DNA from: JAHIVB01 sp964574705
GTDB taxonomy: Bacteria; Bacillota_I; Bacilli_A; Izemoplasmatales; Hujiaoplasmataceae
Reading direction: 5' to 3'
DNA: 64,000 nt
NCBI GenBank assembly: GCA_964574705.1
Contig: CAZNOO010000005.1
Coordinates: forward strand, 1-64,000
The notes beneath the pieces are model-generated. The model saw only the letters and a list, made by a program, of their open reading frames with translations. It had not been told where the DNA came from and did no database searches. The position numbers were made by a program, and so were the translations under genes. Shown here one piece after another: positions 1 through 9,056 of this stretch; position 1 is the first letter of the stretch, and the number at the start of each line of letters is the position of its first letter.

Positions 1-84
1 AATAAAAGAAAAAAGACCCTATATTTAGACCATATTAAGGAAGTTTCGTTCATGAAAGTGTCATAGCATTTCGAAGTGAACACA

Positions 85-113
85 TTGACAACCGATTTTA
101 TTGAATGTATAAT
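85..113 (+). promoter_or_regulatory. Consensus sigma-A promoter of the esterase gene
   Basis: TTGACA at 85-90 and TATAAT at 108-113 are separated by exactly 17 bases, a perfect match to the housekeeping consensus. The start codon of the following lipoprotein gene lies 33 bases downstream. Confidence 0.8.
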
Positions 114-146
114 GAATTCAATATGTTAACGAATATGGAGGCGCCT

Positions 147-803
147 ATGAAAAAGATTTTTGCAATTTTAATAATTGTAACCCTGACCCTCGTCAGTGCG
201 GCATGTGAGACATCCAGTACCACTTCCACAACGACGCAATCTAATACCTACTCTGTAACAGTCGACCCCTCAATAGAACAACTGAGCATACCAGAAAGCG
301 TAGAAGTTGTAGATAATTTATTTGAATGTCTTCCAGTGAATCATGCCTTTCAGTACCAGCTAGAAGTAGAGACTTCTTCAGGAGAATCCGTTGGTGTTTT
401 TACACTATCCAATCAATTTGATTTGTCATATCTCCTTGACGATGGTAATTACCAAGTTAGGGTCAGGTCAGTGTTACATATAGGGCCAGAATCCTCCATT
501 GTATATTCTTATTATTCTGATCTTCTTCAATTTACAATAACAGATTCCAAAAAGAACGACGAATTGCGAGGCACTTCAATGTCAAACGAAAATTATATTC
601 GATATTTAGGAAGAACAAATTATAATGAAGTATCCTTAGCTACGGACATGTATTATACCGGAAGCGGGTTTGAAATTGGATTTTACGGCACCAGTGTTGA
701 TGCAACATTTCTTACCACCAATCCAGGATTGATATCAAAAGAACCCTATTTTGTTGTATTTGTTGATGGTAAACCAATCCGACAAAAGGGACAGAGTTCT
801 TAA
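147..803 (+). CDS. Carbohydrate esterase-like lipoprotein, N-terminal part (frameshifted)
   Basis: This is the N-terminal half of what looks like one CE2-type (SGNH/GDSL) deacetylase. I start it at ATG 147, which follows GGAGG at good spacing; an upstream ATG at 105 lacks a site. The first 20 residues are a lipoprotein signal ending in the lipobox Ser-Ala-Ala-Cys (Cys20), followed by a Ser/Thr-rich linker. The last ~80 residues resemble the jelly-roll domain that precedes the SGNH domain in CE2 esterases. The frame ends in TAA at 801-803, just where that domain should continue into the next reading frame, so the protein is probably truncated by a single-base indel near the AAAAGGG run at 784-790. 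The product would be anchored outside the cell and act on acetylated polysaccharide, by family analogy. Confidence 0.6.
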   Translation: MKKIFAILIIVTLTLVSAACETSSTTSTTTQSNTYSVTVDPSIEQLSIPESVEVVDNLFECLPVNHAFQYQLEVETSSGESVGVFTLSNQFDLSYLLDDGNYQVRVRSVLHIGPESSIVYSYYSDLLQFTITDSKKNDELRGTSMSNENYIRYLGRTNYNEVSLATDMYYTGSGFEIGFYGTSVDATFLTTNPGLISKEPYFVVFVDGKPIRQKGQSS

Positions 804-1678
804 TGTTTGCTCCTGAAGTCACATTTACCCTGGTGTCAGGATTGGATGAAGGATATCACACGGTTCGGGTTATAAAGAGAAGCGAAGCACTTGATTCGGA
901 CTTATCAATCAAATCGATAACCACTGATGGAAGTTTCGCGATTCCTTCAACAGAAAAGTCTTTAAAAATACAATACATTGGGGCATCGACAATGACCGGG
1001 TATGGAAACATGGCGACTTCTCCAACCACAAAGAAAACAACAAATAATTCGAATGGATTGCTTGCATACCCCGCTTTAACCTCTTATATGCTCGATGCTG
1101 AATATTCCATCGTCGCAGCCAGTGGCTGGGGTGTATCAAGAGGTTGGAATACCGGAGGCGTCGTGGATCCAGTCAGGAACATTCCAAACGCATTCGACTT
1201 CTTGGCAATCAATCCTAATGCAACCGTCTTAACTGAAATTCCTTGGAATCAAACTAGTTTTGTTCCAGATATCATTGTCGTTTCACTCGGATCAAATGAT
1301 TTCAATGGTTCAAATTACAACAGTTTAACTACGATAGAGCAAGAGGCTCTGGTCGCACTTTTCATATCTGACTATACTGCCTTCTTATTAAAACTACACG
1401 GATATTTTCCAGAAGCAGTTATCATTTGCACATACGGTATTTTGGGAACCAATCTTGTATTGGAAAATTCGACGGATGAAGTAGTTTCTCAAGTTCAAGA
1501 AACATTCGATCAAATCTATACAATCAAATTAACAAGCGGTGGAACACAAGACATTCCGTTTGGTTCTGATTATCATCCAAGTGTTGGAACCCATTTGATA
1601 GCAGCGGATGAATTAGTCCAGTTCATAACTGAAATTACAGATTATGAACAGGTGCACGATTCCGTCATATTGGATTAG
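803..1678 (+). CDS. SGNH/GDSL esterase domain, C-terminal part of the same gene
   Basis: This 291-residue frame begins at an ATG overlapping the stop of the upstream half (TAATG) and has no signal peptide. Its first ~45 residues finish the jelly-roll domain. The SGNH hydrolase domain follows: a block-I-like Gly-Ala-Ser-Thr segment (usually GDS), Ser-Leu-Gly-Ser-Asn-Asp as the GxND block, and Asp-Tyr-His near the end as the catalytic Asp/His block. CE2 family members carry these two domains in one secreted chain, so I read the two frames as one broken gene. Translation by re-initiation at TAATG is possible but would give a cytoplasmic fragment. Note the Ala in place of Asp in block I. Confidence 0.6.
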   Translation: MFAPEVTFTLVSGLDEGYHTVRVIKRSEALDSDLSIKSITTDGSFAIPSTEKSLKIQYIGASTMTGYGNMATSPTTKKTTNNSNGLLAYPALTSYMLDAEYSIVAASGWGVSRGWNTGGVVDPVRNIPNAFDFLAINPNATVLTEIPWNQTSFVPDIIVVSLGSNDFNGSNYNSLTTIEQEALVALFISDYTAFLLKLHGYFPEAVIICTYGILGTNLVLENSTDEVVSQVQETFDQIYTIKLTSGGTQDIPFGSDYHPSVGTHLIAADELVQFITEITDYEQVHDSVILD

Positions 1679-1693
1679 CTTCTTTGAATAAAT

Positions 1694-1721
1694 AAAAAAT
1701 CCCATTTTTGTGGGATTTTTT
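1694..1721 (+). terminator. Rho-independent terminator after the esterase
   Basis: An 11-bp stem (AAAAAATCCCA / TGGGATTTTTT) with a 6-base loop runs into a T tract. It closes the esterase transcription unit. Confidence 0.75.
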
Positions 1722-1759
1722 GGTTTTAGGAAGAAAAACCATATTGGAGAAATCCTTTC

Positions 1760-1788
1760 TTGAATCACTAGCATTCTTGGAGTATAAT
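1760..1788 (+). promoter_or_regulatory. Promoter of the ArsB/NhaD-type permease
   Basis: TTGAAT at 1760-1765 and TATAAT at 1783-1788, 17-base spacer, upstream of the permease gene. Confidence 0.6.
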
Positions 1789-1865
1789 AGAATGAGTGGA
1801 AACTTCCGGATAGAAATTGAGAGTTTATTATATTGTCTGGGTCGTTTCGTTGAGGAGTGAACCTT

Positions 1866-3140
1866 TTGCAAATAGATCATGTTATTATAGGAATATTAAT
1901 ATTTATCATCGCCTATGTGGCGATTGTATCAGAAAAAATACATCGAATGATTGTAGCTGTATTCGGTGCAGGACTGATGATTATTTTTCATGTTTTGTCG
2001 CAAGAAGAAGCACTTTCTAAAATTGACTTTAATACTTTGGGCCTATTGATTGGAATGATGATTATTGTAAACATCATTAGGGAGACGGGATTGTTCCAGT
2101 ATCTCGCAATCAAATCTGCGAAGATTGCAAAAGGCAGTCCAACCAAAATCCTTGTCTACTTTTCAGTCATTACCGCAGTCGCCTCCGGGTTACTCGATAA
2201 CGTTACAACAGTTTTACTGATTGTTCCAGTGACTCTGGTTATATCTGACACCCTAAAAGTCAATCCAGTTCCGTTCGTGGTTGCCGAAATCATGAGTGCG
2301 AATATTGGCGGAGCAGCGACGCTCATTGGTGACCCACCCAATATCATGATTGGTGGGGCAACAGGACTTGGATTTATAGACTTCATTGTGAATTTGCTTC
2401 CCTTAATGGTCATTATACTGATCGTAACTATTCTAATATTGCGATTCGTTTTCAGAAAAACGTTTATCGTAAATGAAGAAAGTAAAAAAGAAATTCTGTC
2501 TTTTGATGAGAAAAAAGCCATTACTGATAAGCCATTACTGATTAAAAGTTTGATTGTTCTTGGATTTACAATCGCAGGGTTTGCCTTAGGAGAATTGATT
2601 CAAATTCAATCTGCGAGCATCGCGTTATTCGCAGCTTCTGTATTGTTACTAATAGGCAGAATAGAGCCTGAAGATATGCTTGAAAAAGTGGAATGGACAA
2701 CGATTTTCTTCTTTGGAGGATTATTTATCCTTGTTGGTGCACTTGAAACCATCGGGGTCATAGAATCACTTGCACAAAAAGTGTTGCTAATCACAAAAGG
2801 AAGTATTTCTTTAACAACTGTATTTGTATTGTGGTTATCTTCTCTGCTTTCGTCTTTCTTAGATAATATTCCGTACGTCGCAACCATGATTCCATTGGTC
2901 AATTCCCTTTCAGGGGGCTCAGTAGCTACTTATGAACCCGTGTGGTGGGCTTTATCGATTGGAGCTTGCTTAGGTGGAAATGGAACGATCATCGGAGCTT
3001 CTGCAAATGTGGTTTCAAGAGGAATTCTCGAAAAACACGGATACAAAATCTCGTTTATGAAATATATGAAAATCGCATTTCCTCTCATGATTTTGTCAAT
3101 TGTAATCGCAACAATTTATCTATTAGTTTTCTATCTGTAA
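1866..3140 (+). CDS. ArsB/NhaD (ion transporter superfamily) permease
   Basis: A ~424-residue integral membrane protein with about 11-12 hydrophobic segments. It carries the duplicated re-entrant features of the ion-transporter superfamily: a Gly-Asp-Pro-Pro-Asn-Ile motif (first half, ~2330-2345) and a matching Leu-Asp-Asn-Ile-Pro plus Gly-Gly-Asn-Gly-Thr-Ile segment in the second half. These are typical of ArsB/NhaD/YbiR proteins, which move anions or exchange Na+/H+; the substrate cannot be told from sequence. I prefer TTG 1866, preceded by GAGGAG at 8 bases, over the in-frame GTG at 1857 that overlaps the ribosome site. The next gene follows after 17 bases and is probably co-transcribed. 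Confidence 0.8.
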   Translation: MQIDHVIIGILIFIIAYVAIVSEKIHRMIVAVFGAGLMIIFHVLSQEEALSKIDFNTLGLLIGMMIIVNIIRETGLFQYLAIKSAKIAKGSPTKILVYFSVITAVASGLLDNVTTVLLIVPVTLVISDTLKVNPVPFVVAEIMSANIGGAATLIGDPPNIMIGGATGLGFIDFIVNLLPLMVIILIVTILILRFVFRKTFIVNEESKKEILSFDEKKAITDKPLLIKSLIVLGFTIAGFALGELIQIQSASIALFAASVLLLIGRIEPEDMLEKVEWTTIFFFGGLFILVGALETIGVIESLAQKVLLITKGSISLTTVFVLWLSSLLSSFLDNIPYVATMIPLVNSLSGGSVATYEPVWWALSIGACLGGNGTIIGASANVVSRGILEKHGYKISFMKYMKIAFPLMILSIVIATIYLLVFYL

Positions 3141-3157
3141 CAAGAAGGAGAAATAAA

Positions 3158-3646
3158 ATGAATAAGTATGTTCAATCAGAGACAAACCAACATGTTATGA
3201 AACTAATCCAAATGGGAGCGGATGTAACCGTTGTTTCCGGACAAATGGTTTACGTATCCTTTGACATCAATGATGAAATCAAGGTGTCTTACGTCTATAA
3301 CATCAATAAAAAGAATCGGTATTTTCTTGAAAGAATCAGACCGTATCCGATTTCTGTCAAGGAGTTTGAGACGGCAGAAGATATTTGCAACATCATCAAA
3401 ATTGATGTGGAGCAATTTAGAAATGCGGTTAAGAGCCATAACATTCACGACTTCATCGATATTAATTATGAGTTGCACAACATTATTTTGCAGTTTGAAG
3501 ATTTGTTCTTGTATTACAATATAGATCACTCGACATTTGATGAAATCAAAAATGATATCGAAGACATTCATCAATCCATCAATAAGGCAAAAGAAAAAGC
3601 AAAACGAGTATATTTTGGAAAAGAACCAGATCATCTTAAAGGGTAA
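3158..3646 (+). CDS. Hypothetical protein
   Basis: A 162-residue, soluble, charged protein that I do not recognise. The start ATG 3158 follows AGAAGGAG; an upstream in-frame extension overlaps the permease and is not coding. The first half looks alpha/beta with several valines and tyrosines, and the second half is helical and acidic, ending in a Lys-rich helix. There is no signal peptide or membrane segment. It sits 17 bases behind the permease, so it may be a cytoplasmic partner or regulator of it, but nothing in the sequence proves this. Confidence 0.65.
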   Translation: MNKYVQSETNQHVMKLIQMGADVTVVSGQMVYVSFDINDEIKVSYVYNINKKNRYFLERIRPYPISVKEFETAEDICNIIKIDVEQFRNAVKSHNIHDFIDINYELHNIILQFEDLFLYYNIDHSTFDEIKNDIEDIHQSINKAKEKAKRVYFGKEPDHLKG

Positions 3647-3650
3647 ATTT

Positions 3651-3684
3651 AAAATCATGAGCCATTTCAGCTCATGATTTTTTT
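3651..3684. terminator. Bidirectional terminator
   Basis: The inverted repeat AAATCATGAG / CTCATGATTT, flanked by A and T runs, lies between convergent genes and can serve both strands. Confidence 0.75.
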
Positions 3685-4597
3685 ATACTTCAAATTTCGT
3701 TTTAGTCAGTTTTTCTGAAATGCTCCAGAGTTTCTTTGCATCTTCTTCATTGTATGAAGCTTTGCTAGAGCGTTCAATCACAGGGGGCAATGGTTTCTTT
3801 TTTGAACCACCCGGGCCGTAATACTGTCCGCTTAATGCAGCTGGATCAACACACGCTCTGATTTCAGGTAAAGCCCCAAAATATGCGGATTGCGCATGTT
3901 TGAAGAATAACTTGAAAAGAGGGCCAGTGATTCCTTTCATATTCATGTATCTTCCTAAATTTGTTGCGGCAACTCCCGGGTGAGCAGCCAACACTTTAAT
4001 TTTAAGATTCTTTGCTTTGATTCGTCTATCAAGTTCATAAGTGAAGAGAAGATTAGAAAGTTTGCTCCTGCCGTAGGATTTAAGTTTTCCATATTTACCG
4101 TTTTCAAATAGATAGTTTTCAAAATCCATTTTTCCAAATTTATGTGCGCCGCTACTGACATTGACGATTCTTGAATCAGGTGTGTTTTTGAGCAAATCAA
4201 ATAATTGTGCAGTCAAGGAAAAATGTCCCAAGTGATTCACTCCATTTTGCGACTCGAACCCATCTTGAGTCACCCCGTACGGGACAGTCATGATTCCTGC
4301 ATTGTTGAGCAAAATATCAAGTCGGCTGAATTTGCTTTTAAACGTTTTAACGAATTTATTTATTGAGGCAAGGCTTGTCAAGTCCAGTTCAATTAACTCG
4401 ATGACCGCAACAGGTGCCTCCTTTAAAATATAGTTCTTTGCTTCTAGAGCGCGATCCATTGATCTACAAGCTAGAATGACCGTTGCGCTCTTTTGAGCGA
4501 ATACCTTGGCGGCTTCGAAACCTAGTCCTGAATTGCCTCCAGTAACAATAATGATTTTCCCCTTCAAATTTCCAATTGATTCAACATTCCAGTCCAT
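3683..4597 (-). CDS. Short-chain dehydrogenase/reductase
   Basis: A 304-residue NAD(P)-dependent oxidoreductase of the classical SDR family, closest in look to retinol dehydrogenase/protochlorophyllide-reductase-like SDRs. Near the N-terminus is the Rossmann motif Thr-Gly-Gly-Asn-Ser-Gly-Leu-Gly; then Asn-Asn-Ala-Gly, the catalytic Ser in Val-Asn-Val-Ser-Ser, and Tyr-Gly-Arg-Ser-Lys (YxxxK). The ATG at 4597 has AAGAGG upstream; a longer in-frame extension runs through an AT-rich promoter region and is not used. The substrate is unknown. It is a single-gene unit convergent with the preceding gene. Confidence 0.85.
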   Translation of the reverse strand: MDWNVESIGNLKGKIIIVTGGNSGLGFEAAKVFAQKSATVILACRSMDRALEAKNYILKEAPVAVIELIELDLTSLASINKFVKTFKSKFSRLDILLNNAGIMTVPYGVTQDGFESQNGVNHLGHFSLTAQLFDLLKNTPDSRIVNVSSGAHKFGKMDFENYLFENGKYGKLKSYGRSKLSNLLFTYELDRRIKAKNLKIKVLAAHPGVAATNLGRYMNMKGITGPLFKLFFKHAQSAYFGALPEIRACVDPAALSGQYYGPGGSKKKPLPPVIERSSKASYNEEDAKKLWSISEKLTKTKFEV

Positions 4598-4691
4598 GAA
4601 AAAACCTCTTTTCTCTTTTATAGTTGGGTCATCAATGTTAATGTATTGATAATCTCCAGTTTGCTTAAATATAGATTTATAATAATGATTG

Positions 4692-4710
4692 ATTATACAC
4701 ATTATACACG
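4692..4710 (-). promoter_or_regulatory. Tandem -10 boxes for the SDR gene
   Basis: A 9-base tandem repeat (TTATACACA, TTATACACG) reads on the minus strand as two successive TGTATAAT boxes about 95 bases upstream of the SDR start codon. It probably marks the promoter region. Confidence 0.4.
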
Positions 4711-4761
4711 AAAAGGATTCAAATGGCTTGAAAAACGAATGAGAACCGCATCTTAACACCG

Positions 4762-4790
4762 TTGATTAATCTATACATGAATGATATAAT
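4762..4790 (+). promoter_or_regulatory. Promoter of the flavodoxin-ferredoxin gene
   Basis: TTGATT at 4762-4767 and TATAAT at 4785-4790 with a 17-base spacer, 33 bases before the start codon. Confidence 0.65.
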
Positions 4791-4822
4791 AACATCACGA
4801 AAGATCCTATTGAGGAAACACA

Positions 4823-5644
4823 ATGAAAAAAATCAAAATATTCTATTTTTCAGGAACAGGCAACACTTATTTTGTAGCAAAAAAAATGACTGAATACTTC
4901 CGCAAGGATAATATTTGCGACCTTTTCAGCATCGAAAAACATATGAAAGATGCATCTGGAATCATTGCAGATGCGGATCTCGTAGGAATCGGGTACCCTA
5001 TTTATGGGTCGAGTCTTCCAAAAATCGTGAAAGATTTCATCTCAAGTTTAGATGAAATTCACATAAGAGCATTTATCTTCTGTTCGCAAATGATGTTTTC
5101 TGGTGATGGAGCTGCATATGGTGGAAGATTACTAGAAAAAAAAGGATTTCAAGTTTTTTGGCAGGAGCACTTCAATATGCCAAACAATATTACTGACGTA
5201 AGGTTTTTGACTTCCAAACGTCAGAAAAATTACTTGAAGATTGAAAATAGAGTTACCAAAAAAGCAAATAAATTTGCCGTAAAAATCCTAAGCGAAAAAC
5301 ATTTTAAGAAAGGATCTAATTTCTTTTCCTTACTTCTAGGATTATCACAACGAGTTGCTTATGAAAAAATAGAAGAGAACGCTTATTCAAATGCAATCCA
5401 TATCAAAGAAGATTTATGTAATTCCTGTGGGTTATGCACACACATTTGCCCATCGGATAATCTTACATTGAGTAATGGAAAAGTGGTATCAAAAGGGAAT
5501 TGCATCTTATGTTATAGATGTGTGAATCATTGCCCAGAAAAAGCAATGTATATCATCTCAAAAAAAGGTGTCAACCAACCCTACCATGGGCCAACAAAAG
5601 ACTTTAAAGTCAACTTACTGTTAAGAGATGACCTCTCGAAATAA
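4823..5644 (+). CDS. EFR1-type flavodoxin/ferredoxin fusion protein
   Basis: A 273-residue electron-transfer protein. Residues ~3-150 are flavodoxin-like, with the FMN phosphate loop Ser-Gly-Thr-Gly-Asn-Thr near residue 11. The C-terminal ~75 residues hold two [4Fe-4S] motifs, CxxCxxCxxxCP (Cys-Asn-Ser-Cys-Gly-Leu-Cys...) and a second (Cys-Ile-Leu-Cys-Tyr-Arg-Cys...Cys-Pro). This arrangement is the EFR1 family, thought to shuttle electrons between flavin and iron-sulfur centres in anaerobes. It is a single-gene transcription unit with its own promoter and a strong terminator. The electron partners are unknown. Confidence 0.85.
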   Translation: MKKIKIFYFSGTGNTYFVAKKMTEYFRKDNICDLFSIEKHMKDASGIIADADLVGIGYPIYGSSLPKIVKDFISSLDEIHIRAFIFCSQMMFSGDGAAYGGRLLEKKGFQVFWQEHFNMPNNITDVRFLTSKRQKNYLKIENRVTKKANKFAVKILSEKHFKKGSNFFSLLLGLSQRVAYEKIEENAYSNAIHIKEDLCNSCGLCTHICPSDNLTLSNGKVVSKGNCILCYRCVNHCPEKAMYIISKKGVNQPYHGPTKDFKVNLLLRDDLSK

Positions 5645-5656
5645 AAATACAAAAAG

Positions 5657-5709
5657 AAAGAATGTATAAATGCCTTATGAAGATTCGAATGGGCAATTAT
5701 ACATTCTTT
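5657..5709. terminator. Bidirectional terminator with long stem
   Basis: AAAGAATGTATAA (5657-5669) pairs with TTATACATTCTTT (5697-5709), and an inner TGCC/GGCA pairing extends the hairpin. A and T runs on both sides serve the convergent genes at 5644 and 5712. Confidence 0.75.
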
Positions 5710-5711
5710 TT

Positions 5712-8700
5712 TTATTTCCAACTTTTCTTTAAAACCTTCTCAACAAATATTTTTGCTATTTTCGGATCAAATTGTGACCCGGAACATCTAACGATTTCAC
5801 GAGCAGCGTCATCTTCGCTCATTTTGTTCTTATATGGGCGAACAGAAGTCATTGCCTCATACGCATCTGCTACGCAAATGATTCTTGAATACATTGGTAT
5901 TTCATTGCCTTTCTGTCCGCTAGGATATCCTTTTCCATCCCATCGTTCATGATGATGTAAGGCATGAATTGCCAAGTCCGTGTACTCATCGGCGGCTCTG
6001 AGAATTTGATAACCAATTTCTGGATGGGTTTTAATGATATCATATTCACTATCTGTAAGTTTACCTGGTTTTTTTAAAATGGAGTCTGGAATTGAAATTT
6101 TACCAATGTCATGATACAATCCAGCAAGCTCCAGTTCTTTTAATGCTTCATCTTTCATCAACATTTCTTTCCCGATTTTTCGACAATAATAACTAACCCT
6201 TGAAGAGTGAATACGTTCTTCGTCATACTTATCTGTCAACGTTTTGAGAATGGCCTTGATAGCATTGTTTCTAGAGCTGATACCTTCAGATAACTTATGT
6301 CGATACATGTGATTTTCAGCCAGTTTTAAGATATCATCCATATCTTCATCAGAAGCATTTTCTTTGATATGATATCCAGTCGCAATCGAAAGTGAAATAT
6401 TCTCAATCGTAATGTTTTTCAAATTTTGAGCTAACTTCATTTTTACACTTTCAATCTCTTCTAAAGAAATCTTTGGCATGATGACTGCGAATTCATCACC
6501 GCCGATTCTTGCGATAATGTCATTTTTTCTAAAACTTTCATGAAAAACAGAAGCAGCTTGAATAATCGCCTTGTCTCCAATATCATGGCCAAAAGTATCG
6601 TTGATAATTTTTAAACCATTTACATCAAGCATCATTATGCCCAAAGGATAGTTACTGGCAGAATCAAGTTCACTATATTTTTCTACAAAGAATCTACGGT
6701 TATACAACCCCGAGAGATAATCGTGATTGCTTAAGAATTCAATTTCTAGTTGTTTTTTCTTTTCTACAGTAATGTCTTCAACGATGACAGCGAATTGTTT
6801 AGGCTGAGGAGAATAAGCTGATACTTTGTAGTATTTTCCTAATGCTTTCGAGTAATTTTCATAAATAACTGGGACGCCTGTGAGGGCAACTTTGCCGTAA
6901 ACATCAATCCAATATTTTTCGGTTTCAGGAAAGACATCGAGAACTGTTTTTCCAACGATATCTTTTAGACGTTTGCCAACTTGTTCTTCATATTTTTGAT
7001 TGGATTCAAGGAATACATAATCAACAGGATTGCCTTCTTTATCACAAACGATTTCGTGAAGAACCATCCCTAGAGGCATCAAATCTACCAATTGTCGGTA
7101 TTTAGATTCGCTTTCCTTTAGTTTGTTTGTTACAATGTTAATTTCGGTGACATCTCTAACAGTACAATGAGTTTGTTGGAATTCTTCATTTGCGTTATTT
7201 CCGATTTTCCCATCGAAAACAGCCTGAATGATTTTTCCGTCTTTGGTTTTTATTGGATACTCAGAATGCGTTTCACCTAACAATTTGAACTGTTTAAAGT
7301 TTTCTTTAAAGTTGTCTTTTGTTTTGAGAGCGATTAAGTCAGAAAACTTTTTCCCGACGACCTCTTCTTTGGCATAGCCAAAAATATCACACCACTTTTG
7401 ATTCACATCAAGAAAACGTCCAGCCGAATCAAGTGACTGGTATCCGAACGGAGCCTTTTCAAAAAGGTTTCGGAATCGCTTTTCATCTTCAATCAACTTT
7501 ATTTCAGAAGCTTTTCTGTCCGTTATATCCAAGTGTGTTCCAGTCATTAAGAGAGGATCTCCATTTTCTGACCAGGATACTACATTTCCAAGATCGTGGA
7601 TCCACACCCAATGACCGTCTTTATGTTTCATACGGTACTCAATACTGTACTGTTTTGTCACCTTATGGAAAATGGTTTCAATGTATTTTTCAATGATGGG
7701 CAGGTCATCAGGATGAATGAGTTTAAATCTTTCGGGTCTTAGTTTAGGAAATTCATCAAGTTCATATCCCAACATTTTTGTCAATCTAGCATTGGAGTAA
7801 AATTCATCTCTTTTAATATCCCATTCCCATATACCAACATTGGTCGCATCAATTACATTTTGGAGACGCTCTTGGGTTGCTTGAAGTTCAAGTTTTGCCA
7901 GCATTAAATCGTTAATGTCTTGAATTGTACCGACGACATTAATCGGAGTACCGAATTCATTATATTGGGCGATTGCAGAAGAATGGACATAGATTAGTTT
8001 TTGCGTATTTTCCTGTTTGATTTGGAAAGTAACATTATATTTTCCAGTATTTTTAATTAAAGCTTGAAGCTGAGAATCAAGTAGCTTTCTATATTTTGGC
8101 AATGGGATAGCGGCCGCTTTATTCAGCGGAATGAATGGAGAATCTTGTTCTATTCCGTATATTTGAAAAGCCTCTTTGGAAGCCGTGATAACATTGGTAC
8201 TTAGGTCTAATTCCCAATTCCCAATTTTCGCAATTCTTTGTGCGTCAATTAACGCTTTTTCGCTTTTATTCCGTCCCTCATTTTCACGCAAGACCATTTC
8301 TCTCGCTTTATTCAGTTTTTCATTTTCTTCCTCGAGCGTCTTTTGAACCTGAAAAAGCCTTTGGAAATTCGAGATTTTACAAGATAATATGTGTTTGTTA
8401 ATGGGCTTAAAGATGAAATCAATGGCCCCCGACTCATAACCTCTGATTCTCATTGAGGTATTTTGGTTGGCAGCGGTAACGAAAATAATCGGAATCGAAG
8501 AATATTTCGGATTTTCCCGAATGATTTTTGCAGTTTCATAACCATCAGTTTTAGGCATATAAACATCCATTAGAATCAAATCGACATGACTTTTCAAAAG
8601 AGTAGCAAGCGCTTCCTCTCCTGAAAAAGATTCTAAAATTTGTAAATCCATTTCCGAAAGCATCTCTTTTAAAGAATAGACGTTTGCTTTGATGTCATCC

Positions 8701-8726
8701 ACTAAAAGTATGGTAAATTTATCCAA
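5712..8726 (-). CDS. REC-PAS(x4)-GGDEF-HD-GYP response regulator
   Basis: A ~1004-residue cytoplasmic c-di-GMP regulator. In order: a receiver domain (~5-120) with the phospho-acceptor Asp in Leu-Met-Asp-Val-Tyr-Met-Pro; a coiled linker; four PAS modules (~165-640, including a PAC-like 'HKDGHWVW' segment); a diguanylate cyclase domain with intact GGDEF and an RxxD inhibitory site (Arg-Lys-Asn-Asp) five residues before it; and an HD-GYP phosphodiesterase domain with the HD pair and the GYP-bearing helix (Gly-Lys-Gly-Tyr-Pro). It may therefore both make and break c-di-GMP. I choose TTG 8726 because GAGGTGAT precedes it by ~8 bases; the longer frame from 8786 lacks a site. It is divergent from the histidine kinase operon and is a likely phosphorylation target. 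Confidence 0.88.
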   Translation of the reverse strand: MDKFTILLVDDIKANVYSLKEMLSEMDLQILESFSGEEALATLLKSHVDLILMDVYMPKTDGYETAKIIRENPKYSSIPIIFVTAANQNTSMRIRGYESGAIDFIFKPINKHILSCKISNFQRLFQVQKTLEEENEKLNKAREMVLRENEGRNKSEKALIDAQRIAKIGNWELDLSTNVITASKEAFQIYGIEQDSPFIPLNKAAAIPLPKYRKLLDSQLQALIKNTGKYNVTFQIKQENTQKLIYVHSSAIAQYNEFGTPINVVGTIQDINDLMLAKLELQATQERLQNVIDATNVGIWEWDIKRDEFYSNARLTKMLGYELDEFPKLRPERFKLIHPDDLPIIEKYIETIFHKVTKQYSIEYRMKHKDGHWVWIHDLGNVVSWSENGDPLLMTGTHLDITDRKASEIKLIEDEKRFRNLFEKAPFGYQSLDSAGRFLDVNQKWCDIFGYAKEEVVGKKFSDLIALKTKDNFKENFKQFKLLGETHSEYPIKTKDGKIIQAVFDGKIGNNANEEFQQTHCTVRDVTEINIVTNKLKESESKYRQLVDLMPLGMVLHEIVCDKEGNPVDYVFLESNQKYEEQVGKRLKDIVGKTVLDVFPETEKYWIDVYGKVALTGVPVIYENYSKALGKYYKVSAYSPQPKQFAVIVEDITVEKKKQLEIEFLSNHDYLSGLYNRRFFVEKYSELDSASNYPLGIMMLDVNGLKIINDTFGHDIGDKAIIQAASVFHESFRKNDIIARIGGDEFAVIMPKISLEEIESVKMKLAQNLKNITIENISLSIATGYHIKENASDEDMDDILKLAENHMYRHKLSEGISSRNNAIKAILKTLTDKYDEERIHSSRVSYYCRKIGKEMLMKDEALKELELAGLYHDIGKISIPDSILKKPGKLTDSEYDIIKTHPEIGYQILRAADEYTDLAIHALHHHERWDGKGYPSGQKGNEIPMYSRIICVADAYEAMTSVRPYKNKMSEDDAAREIVRCSGSQFDPKIAKIFVEKVLKKSWK

Positions 8727-8986
8727 CGAAATCACCTCGAAGACTTCAAGTTTTTTTAACGCATTTTCTATAGACCAAGTAACCAAAATCAGAATTGAAT
8801 ATTTCGTTCATCATAGATTATACCGATTGTATCATACAAGATAATGACTTTCAATACGATGAGGAAATATCTGGGAGGAAAAGGTGAACGTATTCTCTAA
8901 AAGTCAATTGTCGAGTTAAAAATTAATAATCTACCTATGCTAGAAAGATGAATCTCGAAATATACATCATTTCTGTATTGATATTT

Positions 8987-9000
8987 GTATAGACCTATAC
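8987..9000. promoter_or_regulatory. Palindrome in the divergent regulatory region
   Basis: GTATAG-AC-CTATAC is a perfect 6+6 inverted repeat in the 330-base region between the two divergent signalling genes, 57 bases before the kinase start. A TTGATA lies just upstream. It could be an operator, but no regulator gene is adjacent. Confidence 0.35.
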
Positions 9001-9056
9001 CATTGATTCAATGAAAGTGGTAAACTATGAATTGTAAGGGTTTTGAGGAGGTTTAT

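Noticed and set aside
780..810. Programmed -1 frameshift in the esterase gene
   Set aside because: The run is CAA-AAG-GGA in the reading frame, a poor slippery heptamer, and no clear downstream hairpin was seen; an indel is simpler.
2156..2521. Long minus-strand open frame inside the permease gene
   Set aside because: Shadow of a well-supported membrane protein; no ribosome site and no sensible composition. The same applies to many other antisense frames.
8871..8920. Short open frame after GGGAGGAAAAG between the divergent signalling genes
   Set aside because: Only 11 codons and no similarity to anything recognisable; probably chance.
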